DNA of 64,000 nt from Acholoe squamosa (Eukaryota > Annelida > Polychaeta > Phyllodocida > Polynoidae). Under the pieces are notes generated by a model, which worked only from the letters and a program-made list of their open reading frames with translations, had not been told where the DNA came from and made no database searches. Below, piece by piece: positions 9,671 to 21,579 of this stretch (position 1 is the first letter of the stretch; each line of letters begins with the position of its first letter). The stretch covers positions 43,341,250-43,405,249 of the forward strand of contig OX439051.1 of the NCBI GenBank assembly GCA_949317995.1. Direction: 5' to 3'. A program made the translations under genes and the position numbers.

Positions 9671-10750
9671 ATTTTATTACACCTCTATACTTTGCTTTTG
9701 CCATTAAATCAAAAACTCGTCTACTAAAAGTATGGCCCCCTCTAACCACTTGGGAACAAAATGACATCAAGCCAGCAATACTCTGTAAGGTTTTTTTACT
9801 GGCAAATTTCCTACCAATGCAATCATCTATGGCACGGGCTAACTTGTCGACCTTTTCTTTTGGCAAAGATAGTTCCATTTTTTGGGAGTCAATGTTGATA
9901 CCAAGAAAAATACATGACCTACTAGGACTAGTGAATTTCTCTTTAGAAATTCTAAAACCGAGGTATTCCATTATTTCTATTAATAGGTTTCTTTGACGTA
10001 AGCACTCCTCTTCTGAGTTGGCAATACTGATTAAGTCATCTAAATAATTAACAAGCCTGCCAATGCCATAGAAATTAGCAACTTTTGCCAAAAAGTCGGA
10101 TATCTGGTTAAATATGTAAGGAGCACACCTAAGACCAAAAGTCAGTCTATTACTCTGGTAGAATTTAAGACCATCACCCAAGTCCCATCTGAAACCTTGA
10201 AATTTTTGGTGTTCAGCATGAACACTAATCAACCTATAAGCAGATTTGAGGTTAATGACACAAATAAAATCATTTTTGTTCAACATTGCCGTGACAGAAT
10301 TTATGGATTTGTAAGAAAATGGTTTGAATGTTGTATCCATAAAATTATTTATACTTTTTTTTTTTCTGGCAAGCTGCAGTCGGTAATAGGCCTTAATCTA
10401 CCATTACTTTTTGGGACTCTACCGAGGGCATGTATGCATCTAGGTTTGCAGGTTACTTCAGCAACTAAACCATCCTGTAACTCTTCGTTCAAAATTGCAC
10501 ACATTTCATAGTAAAAATTACCCTGAAATATTGACTTATTATTTGTACATTCATACTCAGCCTTGCACCTAGGATCAACAATTTTGAAGCCCTCAACAAA
10601 ACCTGACCATAAATAGTCATTTTTGGGTAAATTTACAACACATTCTTGTCATAAAAAAAACATGCCAAACGACATGGCAATATTTGGGCCCTATGGCCAC
10701 CAATATAATGTTCACATCTACATTTACCATCTATACAACTCTGGAAAATG
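9655..10750 (-). pseudogene. Reverse transcriptase fragment, second copy
   Basis: Duplicate of 5766-6860. It keeps the RT motifs listed for the first copy (including YLDDL and the same A-run frameshift) but lacks RNase H and the recombinase because the duplication boundary lies inside the RT. The open frame continues past the junction into antisense gag sequence down to 9474; that tail is accidental. Confidence 0.8.
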
Positions 10751-10897
10751 TTAATCTTTGATTTACCCTGATGTCTTAAACACTTTTGTCGTAATTAACT
10801 AAAGAGCTAAGAGTATAGATCTTGATGGCACTTTTTACAAGCAACATTTCACTGTGATCTAGAATAAATCAAATATCTTCTCCTTGCTCATACTTGA

Positions 10898-11089
10898 GTG
10901 AGTGAGTGAGTGAGTGAGTAATAGATGTTTAACGCCATTTCGACAGCTGAGGTCATATTCATGGCGAGAACTGCATTACACAATTTCACAGAGGAATGTG
11001 TCAGTGCCCGCGCATATGTGCACCAGACACATCCTGAGGGGATAGGAAAGAGGAGAAATAGACCCTTTTAAGTGGGCTAGGGAAGCCCG
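10898..11089 (-). mobile_element. SINE, second copy by duplication
   Basis: Identical placement and the same TGCTCATACTTGA flanks (10885-10897 and 11090-11102) as the SINE at 7009-7200. It came with the segmental duplication, not by a second insertion. Confidence 0.85.
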
Positions 11090-11454
11090 TGCTCATACTT
11101 GACACTCACTAGACGAACATTGACAATCAAAAGTATTTCTAAGTTGTCAATGTTTTGTTTGTGGCCCAAGAAGTTCTTTTGGTCAAACTCACCCCGGGGT
11201 TTTTTGGTCCTATGCCTTGATCTTGACCTGGAGACCAAGGAAGAACCTGTAGAACTTGATTCCGACCTGGATCTTGACCCATAGCAGTGATTTGGCCTTG
11301 ACCTCAGCTCAGCGATGTCATCGACGGGCATCTGGCTGGTGGGCAGCCCAGTAACAACGGCCAAAGGGGGCACTTGACCCCTTTTCGACCTCCTGCAACC
11401 ATCCGAGGGTCCTAAGTCAGGCTCTGGGGTCTTTTTGTTTTTTTTTCGGCGCAT
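11077..11454 (-). pseudogene. RS-rich ORF1 of the YR element, second copy
   Basis: Same translated sequence as 7188-7565, including the SINE-derived end. Part of the second duplication unit. Confidence 0.55.
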
Positions 11455-11540
11455 TTTTCGGCGATCAACATTGCCAGGTTAGAAAGACGCATTTGAAGTT
11501 GTATTGCCCTTAATCAACCTTGGCAGCCGAAAATAATTTA

Positions 11541-11771
11541 TATAAAAAATTAAAAATATGTGCCAATCCCCAACACAGGGGAGTTGTGCACTGAATGAGT
11601 TCGTGAGCCCAACTGGCAGGTTACTTGAAACTCGTGCTTATATAGCGCAGGGTAACTTTGCCATAGTTACCAATCGAGCATTGTATTGTTGCGTGCAACA
11701 AGTAGTACCGGGGGGAGTATCACTCGCCGTGTTAATTATATGAATATACACATGTGTATATAGTCCCATAA
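11541..11771 (-). repeat. YR element repeat A1, second copy
   Basis: Duplicate of 7652-7882, with one visible difference (GTTCGTGAG here, GTTCATGAG there). Confidence 0.75.
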
Positions 11772-12195
11772 TAGACAACTGGAAGAGGACAGAGAGAAAC
11801 TCACTAAAGAGTTACAGAATTTGCAAAATATTACTGCTATAACTCTAGATAAATATGTGGAAGCGGCACAACTGTCTATAGGCAATATAGATCCAAATGT
11901 GGTTTTTGAAATGATAAAGAAAAAGGATCAGAATGTAACACCTATCAGATACAATCCATTTGTTGATGAAGGTGCGGATAAAAACGTGAACTCCGGGGTT
12001 TATACAAAACCGGATCTCACCATTTCTGGGGGAGTGGTAAGATCAGACAGTTCGACAGTGACTGTCAAATCAGTCCATACTCCCATAAGTAGTGCTCCTA
12101 TACCTGTGGATCCTAGACAGGATCCGGTAGTAGAACAAGAACGGCGGTTACCTGATCTGAGACCAATACACCTGCAGTAGTGAATACACCTAGTG
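11772..12195 (+). pseudogene. gag: Element A gag middle fragment, second copy
   Basis: Duplicate of 7883-8306, with the same stop codon before the MITE. Confidence 0.65.
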
Positions 12196-13200
12196 TAGCG
12201 AAGTCAGCAGAATCTGGCTGCCCGCTCCCCGTATCTGTCACTATGATAAACTGGTGTTTGTAAAATATTGATTCTGATGGTTCTACTGGACAGAATTACT
12301 TCAAATTAGTATCAAATGAAAGGTAAAACATAGCTCTATATCACTAGAACAACATTTTGCTTTATTCTATTTTTTTTCTGCACATTCAGGCAGTCCACCT
12401 TTGAGTGATCTTAATTATTCTGTCAGACCACCAAGTTGAGTCACCTGAGCGGCCTTTCACTTATTGCATAAATACATGGTTATTTCCCATTCTACTAAAA
12501 TTTAGATGGGATATGATAATGTACATGTGTTCTCAACATGTAGACCTACAATTTGAGGGGATTTTTAGAAAGATTAACTTTGTATTAAGAGCAGGGCAGT
12601 CTGACAAACTCATACAACTTTAGACTGGATTTCCTAAATAAATATTTGGTAAAGAAGCTATCAGAATAAACAGGGTTATTCTATGACATTTTGTTTATTA
12701 GATTATGGCTAGTTTAAACAGCTACAGGGCTGCGATTTCCTGCGATTTTTAATCTCCTGAATGCACCATACCAAAATAGTCAAGAAAAAAATGTTTTGAA
12801 ATCTGATTTCAACCTGAAATTTAAAATATTTGTACCTTTTATAACAAAGTGAGACTTGGATATGTTAATCTGCTAATCTTTAGCTTTAAGATGATGTAAT
12901 TGGTTAGTGGATAGGCCTATTCAATCAGAATCTATCAGTCATTATGTACAGCTGTACCCAAATACCATGCGCACAGTGCATGTTTAATGGTCGGTCTTAT
13001 CTGAAAATTTGTGCAAATGTACAGGGTGTATAATGACAGAATGTTTTTCATATTTCCAAATTATAAAGTGTTATAAAAATGCTTCTAGTGGGTCTATCAA
13101 CTTGATTCAAAAAGCTATGAATTGCAAATTTTAAGCTTTTTCATTTGATATATCATTTGTATTATTCTGTTGATGTCCGGATTTTAGACTGACTTCGCTA
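12196..13200. mobile_element. 1-kb MITE, second copy by duplication
   Basis: Same ends and same CCTAGTG flanks as 8307-9312. One A is missing in an A-run near 13110, the only indel noticed between the duplication copies. Confidence 0.8.
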
Positions 13201-13522
13201 CCTAGTGTATCACCGCCGCCCATACCTCCGGTACTGGGACCGATAAGAAACATGCTCCCTCCTATTTTGCTCAACCCGGGCATAGCACACCAGCCGGACC
13301 GAGAATGCCTCAGCCCAATCTTGGTCCCAATAGCATACCAGTAACAGGGTTAGGTTCTAGTTCAGTACCGATACAACCAAATGTAGAACGGGGTACTTAT
13401 ATTCACAGACAAGCTCCTTCTGGATATAACCAGAATAATTATTATTCTGGGGGGGAGCAATCTCCTATTCGGGGAGTAATAGTACCCAGGGATGGAATCA
13501 GAATAATTCCAATCCAAGGTAT
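13201..13522 (+). pseudogene. gag: Element A gag linker fragment, second copy
   Basis: Duplicate of 9313-9634. It ends at the GTAT target duplication (13519-13522) of LTR element C; the gag resumes at 18703 in the next bases (ATGCCAACAGGATC). Confidence 0.6.
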
Positions 13523-14168
13523 TGTCAACGAACCGTTACAAGTCGATGTTGTAATGAACACTGAATCCAGAGAAGTTCTTTGATCCTTGTTTATTGCATG
13601 ATGACAGAGTGTACATATAGGTGGTAACAATGATACATTTGCCAGCGTGCAGGCTCTGCCCCTAAGCTCCTAGCTCAACCTGTCGTAGGTCCTAGATACT
13701 AGGGAGGTTGTACGTGGGATAATGTAAGTAGAAATGATGATTGCTGGGGGCTACTCACCGGTCTTATATACCTAGGTGAGCAGCTCACAGGGTGATGAAA
13801 TGTACTGGTAGGAGCAGGTCAGATCTGGTCAGATCTGGTTGGGTCTGGTCAGATCTGACGCGTCACCATACCTGGTAATGATTCTATTTATAAGTGGACC
13901 AATCAGAATGAAGGGAGATCGTGGAATTTCCCTGCATCCTAGAAATGCGTCAACAGGTATGTCGGTATGTTGTGATACTCCTAGTGAGTCAGTGCCCAGA
14001 AATGGGATGGGTCCGGCTCTCACAACATCCTGGTATGGGTAAGAGCAGCTCACTGTACACACTGGGGGGAATGAGCTGTGAGCTTGTAAGCAGGTTCTGA
14101 GCGCATGTGGCAAAGTATTTGATAAATGTGTAAAAATAATGAATAATACCCAGAATGGTCCATTGACA
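13523..14168 (-). repeat. 3' LTR of element C
   Basis: 646 bp, ends TGTCAAC and ATTGACA. On the minus strand it has TATATAAG (about 13764-13771) and AATAAA (about 13588-13593). It contains a short GGTCAGATCT tandem that has one more unit than in the other LTR, and 27 bp absent from the other LTR between two GTGGA repeats. Confidence 0.85.
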
Positions 14169-15759
14169 AATCCCCACATTCCCACTCGTCTCTGCACGAG
14201 GTTTAAGGGAGGAAGATCATTAATAATAATGGCTTTGCCAAGTCCATTGACAATTTTGGGTATTATGCATACAAGATACATGATACAAAGGGATGTTCGG
14301 TATGAAAATACGGTACAAAAATAAAATAGGTATACATAGAGGTTCCTTTATGGAACTGTAAATAAAAGAGATGCAGGTAGCATGCTATTACTTTGTTGGA
14401 TCAAAGAAAGCTTATGATACTTATTACTACAAGAATAAATGGGTACATATATTTTTGGCACGTCGTGAATACTGTTTTGTACCTGAGCTTGCCGTGATCT
14501 ATATAGTGATACATTGGAGTATAAAAATACATTCTTCCTAAGCTGAGGTATTTGGAGTATTTGCAAATATGATGTACGGAGAAAACAAAAACAAATTTTT
14601 ATTTACACGGTTTGTGGAGTTGGCACCAGGAAGTTGAACCAAGGTTTGGAGTTTCCCAAGATAAATTCGGCTTCAAGCTGCCAAGGGCACATGTTTAGCC
14701 AGTATAAATTGACCGAGGTCGTATTGGGACTGGCTGTGAGAAGAGAGAAGCAAAAAAAAATGAAGATTTTATGTAGGACAGGGTCAAGGTAGTATTCGAT
14801 CTGACTGTTGGCCCCGCTCTACATAGTTTGTGCCAAACTTAAGAACTAAGGTTGAATGTGAACTTAATTATGCTACTGACTAAAGCTCATAAATACATAC
14901 ATAGTTGAGCTTGAAAAAGGTGTGCGAAGTGGATGATCTTGTAGCACCTAAGGTGACATTATCAGAGGTCATGTTATAAGAATCACCTATAAGATCATAA
15001 TAGTTTGCCAATCTATTGTAGGCATAAGATAAGGTTGACCTTGTTTACAAAAATAAAAGTCAGTCTTTTGTCCAAAAACAATTACCTTGGGTGGTTGTAT
15101 GAGGGGGTGGGGGGAAGGTTGTGTCTCCACAACATATTACAAAAGGTCCAAAGTTCATGGCTGCTATGGCGATATTCTCACTTGTTTTTCCTTAAATGCT
15201 CTATAACATGGAAGCTATTAGGTGGTAGGTTGCCATGCTGTTTGATGTTGGTTTTGTCTCTTGACTTAATGGTACTGGTCCCTCCTCCTTGGGCTTGGCC
15301 TCTGGTCCTGAAGGTATTGTGGCTGTGTCCGGTGGTGGTCCTGCTGAGAGATCACGAAGAGAGAACAATTCATCAACCACAGATTGTCTGTTGTGGTTTG
15401 CAAACAGGCCATAGTTAACACAGAAAAAGGACGCGAGGTCAATATCATTTTGTCAACGTATAAAACATAAGTACAGAGCTCAATTGATTCATTTGGCTTA
15501 GCGCGGGTTCTGTATCCAGGGATGCTGTGGTTAGTTTCTCTAAATTCCACCAGGTGGTAGTAGCGAGCTGGCGCTGTACCATAATGGCGAAAAGTCAGGT
15601 AAGTTATGGGGATTAATACAGGTATAACCTGCTCAGGTCGACTCCTACCTGTCTCATGTTGATGCTGATTGAAGGAAAATTTATTTTTTGGGTCGAAATA
15701 GGGGCGGGGGGGAAAAAAAATTTTCTCTCCTGTGTCCCCAAAGTTTTGATCCGGGCTGC

Positions 15760-15767
15760 TATAAAAG
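15760..15767 (+). promoter_or_regulatory. TATA box upstream of a candidate spliced mini-ORF
   Basis: TATAAAAG, 44 bp before an ATG in a near-perfect Kozak context (ACCACCATGG at 15805-15814). The spacing fits transcription starting around 15790. Activity is inferred. Confidence 0.4.
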
Positions 15768-15810
15768 GGCACCTGTCCGTCTTGTGATGTCATAATGTTA
15801 CATAACCACC

Positions 15811-16050
15811 ATGGAGGTGTACGAGGTAGATCTGGTGATGCCCATCGGGACCATCCTCCACCTCACCATCACCATGTCGGGCGGGTTGTAAGTACATTCT
15901 GACTTTCTGATGGCGATTCTGTGTTTTGAGAATTTTTGGGTTTCATCACGTGGGGCATTTGGTCTAATCTGCTTTAATTTTTGCATTTCAGCATCGTTCA
16001 GATCCAGTGGCTCGTCATCCCGCCCGGCGGGATGGCTAATGGCTATTGAG
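15811..16050 (+). other. Candidate two-exon mini-ORF inside element C
   Basis: Exon 1 runs 15811-15887 (ATG, 77 bases) and ends at a consensus donor GTAAGT (15888-15893). An acceptor with a pyrimidine tract (TTGCATTTCAG) ends at 15991. Exon 2 (15992-16050) continues the frame and stops at TGA 16047-16049, just before another perfect donor GTAAGT (16051). The product would be 44 residues, hydrophobic, with VQIQWLVIPPGG near its end. No family recognised. It may be a fragment of a host gene captured by the element, or chance. A further donor (AAAAGTCAG|GTAAGT) lies at 15598. Confidence 0.35.
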
Positions 16051-16385
16051 GTAAGTCCTACTGAGCAAGTTGAAGTGTGAACATGTGTCAATGTTGTTGT
16101 TGTGATAGGGATGCCACGTGTGGGTGTCACATGACCGATGGTAGTCATGATGACGGCCGTGACGCCTGTCAATTTCGGTAATTGATGCGAAACCAAGATG
16201 GCGCCGGGCCGCCGCGTGTGGCGTCAAAGTTATCCGGCCAGACACCACAGTCAGTGTTAACGTTGATAAACATCAGTGTAAACCGATTTGTTTTGCTAGC
16301 TAGGCCTATCTATAGCTATGATGCTATGTAGCCTAATAGGCTTAGTGTTTTAGCTGTGTGTGGGTGTGCTTTTGGGCAATATCCT

Positions 16386-16417
16386 GGGGTGGGGGGTTCA
16401 CTGTGGGGGGTGGGGGT
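16386..16417 (+). other. Potential G-quadruplex tract
   Basis: Four or more runs of four to six G (GGGGTGGGGGG, then GGGGGGTGGGGG after 8 bases) in 32 bases, followed by further G-runs to 16440. It fits the G3+N1-7 pattern apart from one longer loop that can be shortened by using adjacent runs. Confidence 0.5.
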
Positions 16418-18091
16418 CTGATGGGTGAGTTGGATGGGGGGCGATCCCCACATCAGCGTCTTCATGGCGGTGACTGCCATCTAATTTGACGTTATGTGTA
16501 AGGGATACCTGTCATCCCCACATAAGTGTGATGGTATCTCCCAAGCATCATTGACATTTGGGTATAACCTTGGGACGGTCCTAAGTGATGTGATGGTGGG
16601 GGTGGTGGGTAAATGGTGAGGTGGGATAATAGGGATTTTGGTGATTCCGGCCATGTTGGGCCCCACACCCCACTGTATTACAGCCATGTTGGATCGGTGA
16701 GTCGAAAATTTACCTACCATTGACAATATCTGTGGCCCTCTCAGCCAGGTCGGGGTTCACATATATAAATTGGTGGGATGCTGGGTCTCCCTAGGGTTTA
16801 GCAGGGTCAACGCAGCGTTGTTGTCCTTGCTTGCCGACAGCTGGGGCCCAGGCTTCCGGACCTGATATGTCCTCCTGGGTCAAGGGGCGATATCGGGGCG
16901 AGACTCGCCGAGGATTCACCATCACAGCGTGGGGAACGCCTGTTCTATAAATAGAGTAGGTGTTTCCCCCGAGTGTTATGGCTGCGGGTATAGTGGCATG
17001 GAGTTTGTTTTGATTCTGCTAGTGCATGTGTTTTTCGTTTGTAATGGTAACCCGTGTCATGTGCTTGGGGGGATGGGGGGGTGCGGGGGTTTACTTGGCT
17101 TGGTGTAAGGGAAAGGTATGTGAGGTGCGGTCGTTTAATGAGTTTGGGTTGGGGAAAAAAAAAATCTATACGAATTGAGGGAGGGGGTTGCTTGGCTTTG
17201 TGTGAGGGAGAGGTGTGTAAGGTATAGTTGTTTGGTGAATTTGGGGTTGGAAAAAGAAAAATTCATACAAATTTTAGGGGGTTTTGCTTGTCTTGGGGTG
17301 GTGTGTTTTTCTATAGGACACTTGTAGGCATAATTCTTAAACAGACTAGTTTGTTGGGCTAATCTATGACTAGTAGTTGATGTATTTTACCCTGACTTTT
17401 TGTAAGAGGTTTAGTGACTAGTGAGCTGAGATGGTTTAATTCAGTGGTGGGGGCGGCTGGCCTGATAAATGGAGCAAATTCAAACATTTAAAGACTGTGA
17501 CCAAACAGATCCATGGCCTTGCTCCTATTGCCATGTGGGCCTAGAAGGCTATGGATGGTCCACCCTGGGTTGAGTCCATATAACTTAGGTGCCTCAAGGC
17601 TATTAGACAATATTAAATAGATAGGTAGTCTAAGGTAAGATAGGTTGTGTGTGGGGTGTGTGGGGTGGGTGGGGTGTTGCCAAAAGGTTGATAAGTAAGA
17701 CCTGGTAAGTGGTCAGGTCGTCGTAGAAAGGCATGAAGTGGACTGCGAATTCAACTATCACATTTTACAAAGCATTCTGGGCGCACACTACAAGTCATAT
17801 TCGTCCTCCTTATTGTCAGTGCAAGAGTCCTGGTCCTCCTTATATTCCATATGTTCTATGTAATAGTTACTGGAGGCGTGAGAGTCTATTGAGTTAACTT
17901 GATCATTTTGAAGGTGTCAGGTGACGAATTTTCTCTTTGGAAATGGTGAGCTGCAGCTGCAGGTGGGTTGGGCGCGTCTAGCCCAGGTGATGCAAAGGTA
18001 CGTTTAGAAACTGGCTCCTTGGGTGTGGTCTCACTATTACACATGGCTATGAGAGGTTAGTGGTGGGATATTCTGAGGAGTTCTCCACCAT

Positions 18092-18698
18092 TGTCAACAA
18101 ACCGTTACAAGTCGATGTTGTAATGAACACTGAATCCAGAGAAGTTCTTTGATCCTTGTTTATTGCATGATGACAGAGTGTACATATTGGTGGTAACAAT
18201 GATACACTTCCCAGCGTGCAGGCTCTGCCCCTAAGCTCCTAGCTCAACCTGTCGTAGGTCCTAGATACTAGGGAGGTTGGAAGTTGGATAATGTAAGTAG
18301 AAAAGATGATTGCTGGGGGCTGCTCACCGGTCTTATATATCTAGGTGAGCAGCTCACAGGGTGGTAGGAGCAGGTCAGATCTGGTTGGGTCTGGTCAGAT
18401 CTGACGCGTCGCCATACCTGGTAATGATTCTATTTATAAGTGGAATTTCCCTGCATCCTAGAAATGCGTCCACAGGTATGTCGGTATGTTGTGATACTCC
18501 CAGTGACTCAGTGCCCAGAAATGGGATGGGTCCGGCTCTAACAACATCCTGGTATGGGTGATGTAAGAGCAGCTCACTGTACACACTGGGGGTGGGGGAA
18601 ATGAGCTGTGAGCTTGTGAGTAGGTTCTGAGCGTGTGTGGTGAAGTATTTGATAAATGTGTAAAAATAATGAATAATACCCAGAATGGTCCATTGACA
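18092..18698 (-). repeat. 5' LTR of element C
   Basis: 607 bp, matching 13523-14168 with several indels. The primer-binding site (minus TGGTGGAGAACTC, 18090-18078) is adjacent; the matching tRNA was not assigned. Confidence 0.85.
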
Positions 18699-18702
18699 GT
18701 AT

Positions 18703-19500
18703 ATGCCAACAGGATCAGCCGGAAATTCTGGTGCTGCTGGGAGCTCTTCTAGGGGTCATTCGGGAAATGGACCTTCAGGGGGTAATTCTGGAGGTGCCCC
18801 TGCTGGGTATGGAACAGGAGGATCCAGATCTGGCGGAGGTGGCAGGAAACCTAATCGAAGGACATCCATGCCGGCAGGGATGCAAGGCATCTTTGATAAG
18901 AGTCAATGTATCCAAAATTTGGGTATTGACTGCTACTGGAAGGGTGCGGATGGCATGGAAGTCATGGACTGCAGCATGCGAGAAGCTGACAGACTACGAG
19001 GGTGTAATAACCTGGCTCCTCCTTATGGTTTGAATGATCCATGGAAGGAGAGGCATCAGGCATTCATTGATGAAGTCAACTGTAGTGGTTGGACGAAAGA
19101 AGAAGCTTTACCCTACCTAATTTGTTGGTTAAATAAAGGCGGAAAAGTAGCTCTTAACCAATGGAGAGCAGCATATGGAATATCTGGTACCTATGACCAA
19201 TTAGTCAAATGCGCCGCGTACCTGTTTGGCTCAATCGTAAGAGAAGATCAATGGATTAGCTTTAAAAAGAGGACCCAGAAACCCAAAGAGTCTCACAAAG
19301 TCTTTGGATTAGAACTACAGGATTTACTGTCAAAAGCACGTCCGAATTTGGCCCATGATGATGATTGCTATCTGCAGGAATTGTTTACACAATTCTACAG
19401 TTAATTGCAAGATCCGGACCACAAACAAGTAGTCTGGGATTCATGGAAGGATGAGACATCCTTCAGCGACCTCTTCATAGGCATAGATGGTTATGATATG
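18703..19500 (+). pseudogene. gag: Element A gag, C-terminal (capsid-like) part
   Basis: After a G/S-rich linker the frame matches the element B gag capsid-like region in order: LGIDCYWKG (LGVDCYNQG in B), NDPWKERHQ (KNPWKEEYQ), KEEALPYLICWL (KAEALPYLVCWL), KRTQKPKESHKVFGLE (KRTQKPKESAKVFGLE). A TAA stop at 19402-19404 interrupts it after FTQFYS and the remaining match (DPDHKQVVWDSWKDETSFSDLF) follows in phase. The zinc knuckle found in element B is not visible; sequence after about 19560 is rearranged. Confidence 0.8.
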
Positions 19501-19799
19501 AAAAAAACTTACGGCCGTGAAACCTGCTCCCAGGGGGCAGGGAAGTTTCACTGGTGTAAATACAGAGGAAAACTAAGAAGGGGTCCCTCCACGGGCAGGC
19601 AAGGGGATCCCTATGACAATTCTTGCCATGATATCATCATCTGTGATGAAAGTTTGCATATAATAGCAGCTTTGCTTAACACCGGCATGGTCACAGGAAG
19701 CCGGAAGGTTAGGGAACCTGATATACCAGGTGCCCAAGGAGCACAGGGGAAGCTCAATATTGGTGAAGAGGTAGGCTCTTATCCCGGACGAACATGATA

Positions 19800-21000
19800 C
19801 TCTCTTATCGGGAGGAAATGTTCAGACGGCCGATGGCAGTAGAATGCGAATGTATGGTAGAACTGGCAACTGGATGGAATGCATGATTATGTCATGAGTA
19901 CCACTGTTGCAGACATATCAGATGAGGGGATACTTGGGTTGGATTTCCCCTCCCTGTATGGTGTGGTATTGGAACCACAATCAGGAGAGTTGAGTGTGAA
20001 ATACCCGTATCCTGTAAAGGTGCGATGTGTTCTGAGACAAGTAACTGTCCAAATCCCTGTATGGGTAGCTTGTGAAGTGCTCTTAAGGAGTGATCCTGTA
20101 ATGCGAAACAAGGCTGCAGTAATAAAACTGGATGTAGTTACCCTGTCTAGTATCGGATTAACTTCTGTGGACACTATGGTTGCTAATGCATCCTGGGTAG
20201 TAGTACCGGTTTCCAATACAGGGACCAAGGCTATCTACTTAAAGAAAGGACACGTCTTTGGGAGTGTTACGCTTTCAGAAAGAGTTATGAATAGTAATTT
20301 GAAACTGCCTAAAGTAACGGATACAGAAAATATCTCAGATGACCTCCAGAAGTTATTTGAAGATACTCCGTTGGATTATTCCAATATAACGTAATACCGT
20401 TTGGTTTGTGCAACGCACCCCCAAAATTTGAAGCAATGATGGAAACTCTTTTTAGTGACCTGTTGTGGAAATGATGTCTTGTATACCTTGATGATGTAAT
20501 AGTATTCGAAGAATGCTCTTATAATCTTAAGATGGTGTTAGAACGGATTATTTCTAATGGTCTCAAACTGAAACCTAAGAAATGCCATATGTTCAAAAAG
20601 TTGATAAATTATTTGGGCCGTATCATTTCGGATGATGGGATAAAAGCTGATCCGGAGAAAATGGAATCAGTTCGGATTGGAGTAGACCTAAATCACCTAA
20701 AGAAGTAAGGTCATTTCTAGGATTCTGTTCCTATTATCGGGAATTCATCCCTAATTATTCTAGATTCAGTTATCCTTTGCAAATTTTAGCTAACTGGACT
20801 CTAGGAAGTAGCAAGGATAGATTTCCTTGGACCCATGAACAAGATTCTGCTTTTCGAAAGCTAAAGGATCTGTTCACGAGTACTCCCGTATTGCAATATC
20901 CCAATGAAATGGATCATTTCATACTGGATACGGATGCTAGTAATGATAGCATTGGTGCTGCTCAATCACAGGTCCAGAATGGAAAAGATGTACCAATAGC
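19800..21000 (+). pseudogene. pol: Element A pol, protease remnant, RT and start of RNase H (broken)
   Basis: 19879-20394 matches the post-active-site protease and linker of element B (DISDEGILGLDFPSLYG against NIADDGILGLDFAALYG); the DTG active site is deleted. The RT restarts at about 20377 inside motif B (PFGLCNAPPKFEAMMETL), so most of the palm is also deleted. YLDD is still readable at about 20480 after an in-frame TGA, and more frameshifts follow. From 20777 RNase H begins (HFILDTDASNDSIGAA). The LINE interrupts it at 21001 inside the codons VPIAF. Confidence 0.8.
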
Positions 21001-21579
21001 TTTTTTTTTGAGGTTTGAAAAGGTGTTTATTGTCAAATCACGATCATACAAAAGTGGTAGCATGACATTAAGATGAATTCCTTGATCATTTGTTACACCA
21101 AATTTGTTTGCACAGATAATGTTTATGATGATAAACCAAATAAAAATGAAAGATGAGGGCATACAATCAATAAATGATAAATATTAAATATACACATTAC
21201 AATATATACTATATACAAAAATAGAACAATTGACCTTATCAGTGATTACTACTCACACTAGTTGGCATTGGCATAAAGAGGGAACAAAAATGGACTGAAG
21301 TTGATAGATGGCACACTAATTATTAACTAATTAATCAGGTAACAGTAGACCAAGACCAGAGACTTTGTATAATGCACGTTAGCTCATTGTGATATTATCA
21401 GCCACGATAGGTGCAGTCCAAGCGAACTGCTCCCTAGTGGCCAACTCATAAGGATAACACTTAACCAACATAAGTGGTCTAAGACCACAATGTTAACAAT
21501 TGCATGGTACTAGTTGCTACAGGTGCAGTCCAATCGAACAGCTCCCTAGCAACAGTTATCATACGCATATATTAATAAC

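Larger units (their letters stand above)
5766..13531. repeat. Tandem segmental duplication, 3,889-bp unit (5766-9643 and 9655-13531)
   Basis: Every feature between 5766 and 9643 recurs 3,889 bp later (3,888 after a 1-base deletion near 13110), with very few differences, such as CATGAG to CGTGAG in repeat A1. The unit spans half the YR element, its SINE, gag sequence of element A, the MITE and the first 9 bases of the LTR of element C. The 11-base junction 9644-9654 matches neither end and is an inverted copy of 9660-9670. The near identity suggests a recent event; an assembly artefact is the main alternative. Confidence 0.9.
14169..18091. other. Internal region of element C, no recognisable retroelement genes
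   Basis: Open frames on the minus strand (15266-15793, 15798-16196) show no retroelement motifs and no family I recognise. The plus strand holds splice-like signals, TATA boxes (15760-15767, 16946-16954) and a CpG-containing stretch with strong Kozak starts (15580-16260), which looks like captured genomic DNA. G-runs crowd 16386-16440 and 17060-17310. The rest is featureless to me. Confidence 0.5.
13523..18698 (-). mobile_element. Element C: non-autonomous LTR retrotransposon inserted in element A gag
   Basis: Two LTRs (13523-14168 and 18092-18698) with TGTCAA...TTGACA ends enclose 3.9 kb. GTAT precedes the left LTR (13519-13522) and follows the right one (18699-18702), a 4-bp target duplication. 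Orientation is minus: after the right LTR the minus strand reads A-TGGTGGAGAACTC (primer-binding site), before the left LTR it reads GTGGGAATGTGGGGATT (polypurine tract), and TATA and AATAAA in the LTRs point the same way. No gag or pol is recognisable inside, so it resembles a LARD. LTRs differ by several indels, so it is not very young. Confidence 0.85.

Noticed and set aside
9474-10340. 288-residue minus-strand frame including RT motifs and a unique tail
   Set aside because: The tail is antisense gag joined by the segmental duplication; only the RT part is real.
13839-14324. Short open frames in the element C LTRs
   Set aside because: Not preserved between the two LTRs once indels are considered; no recognisable product.
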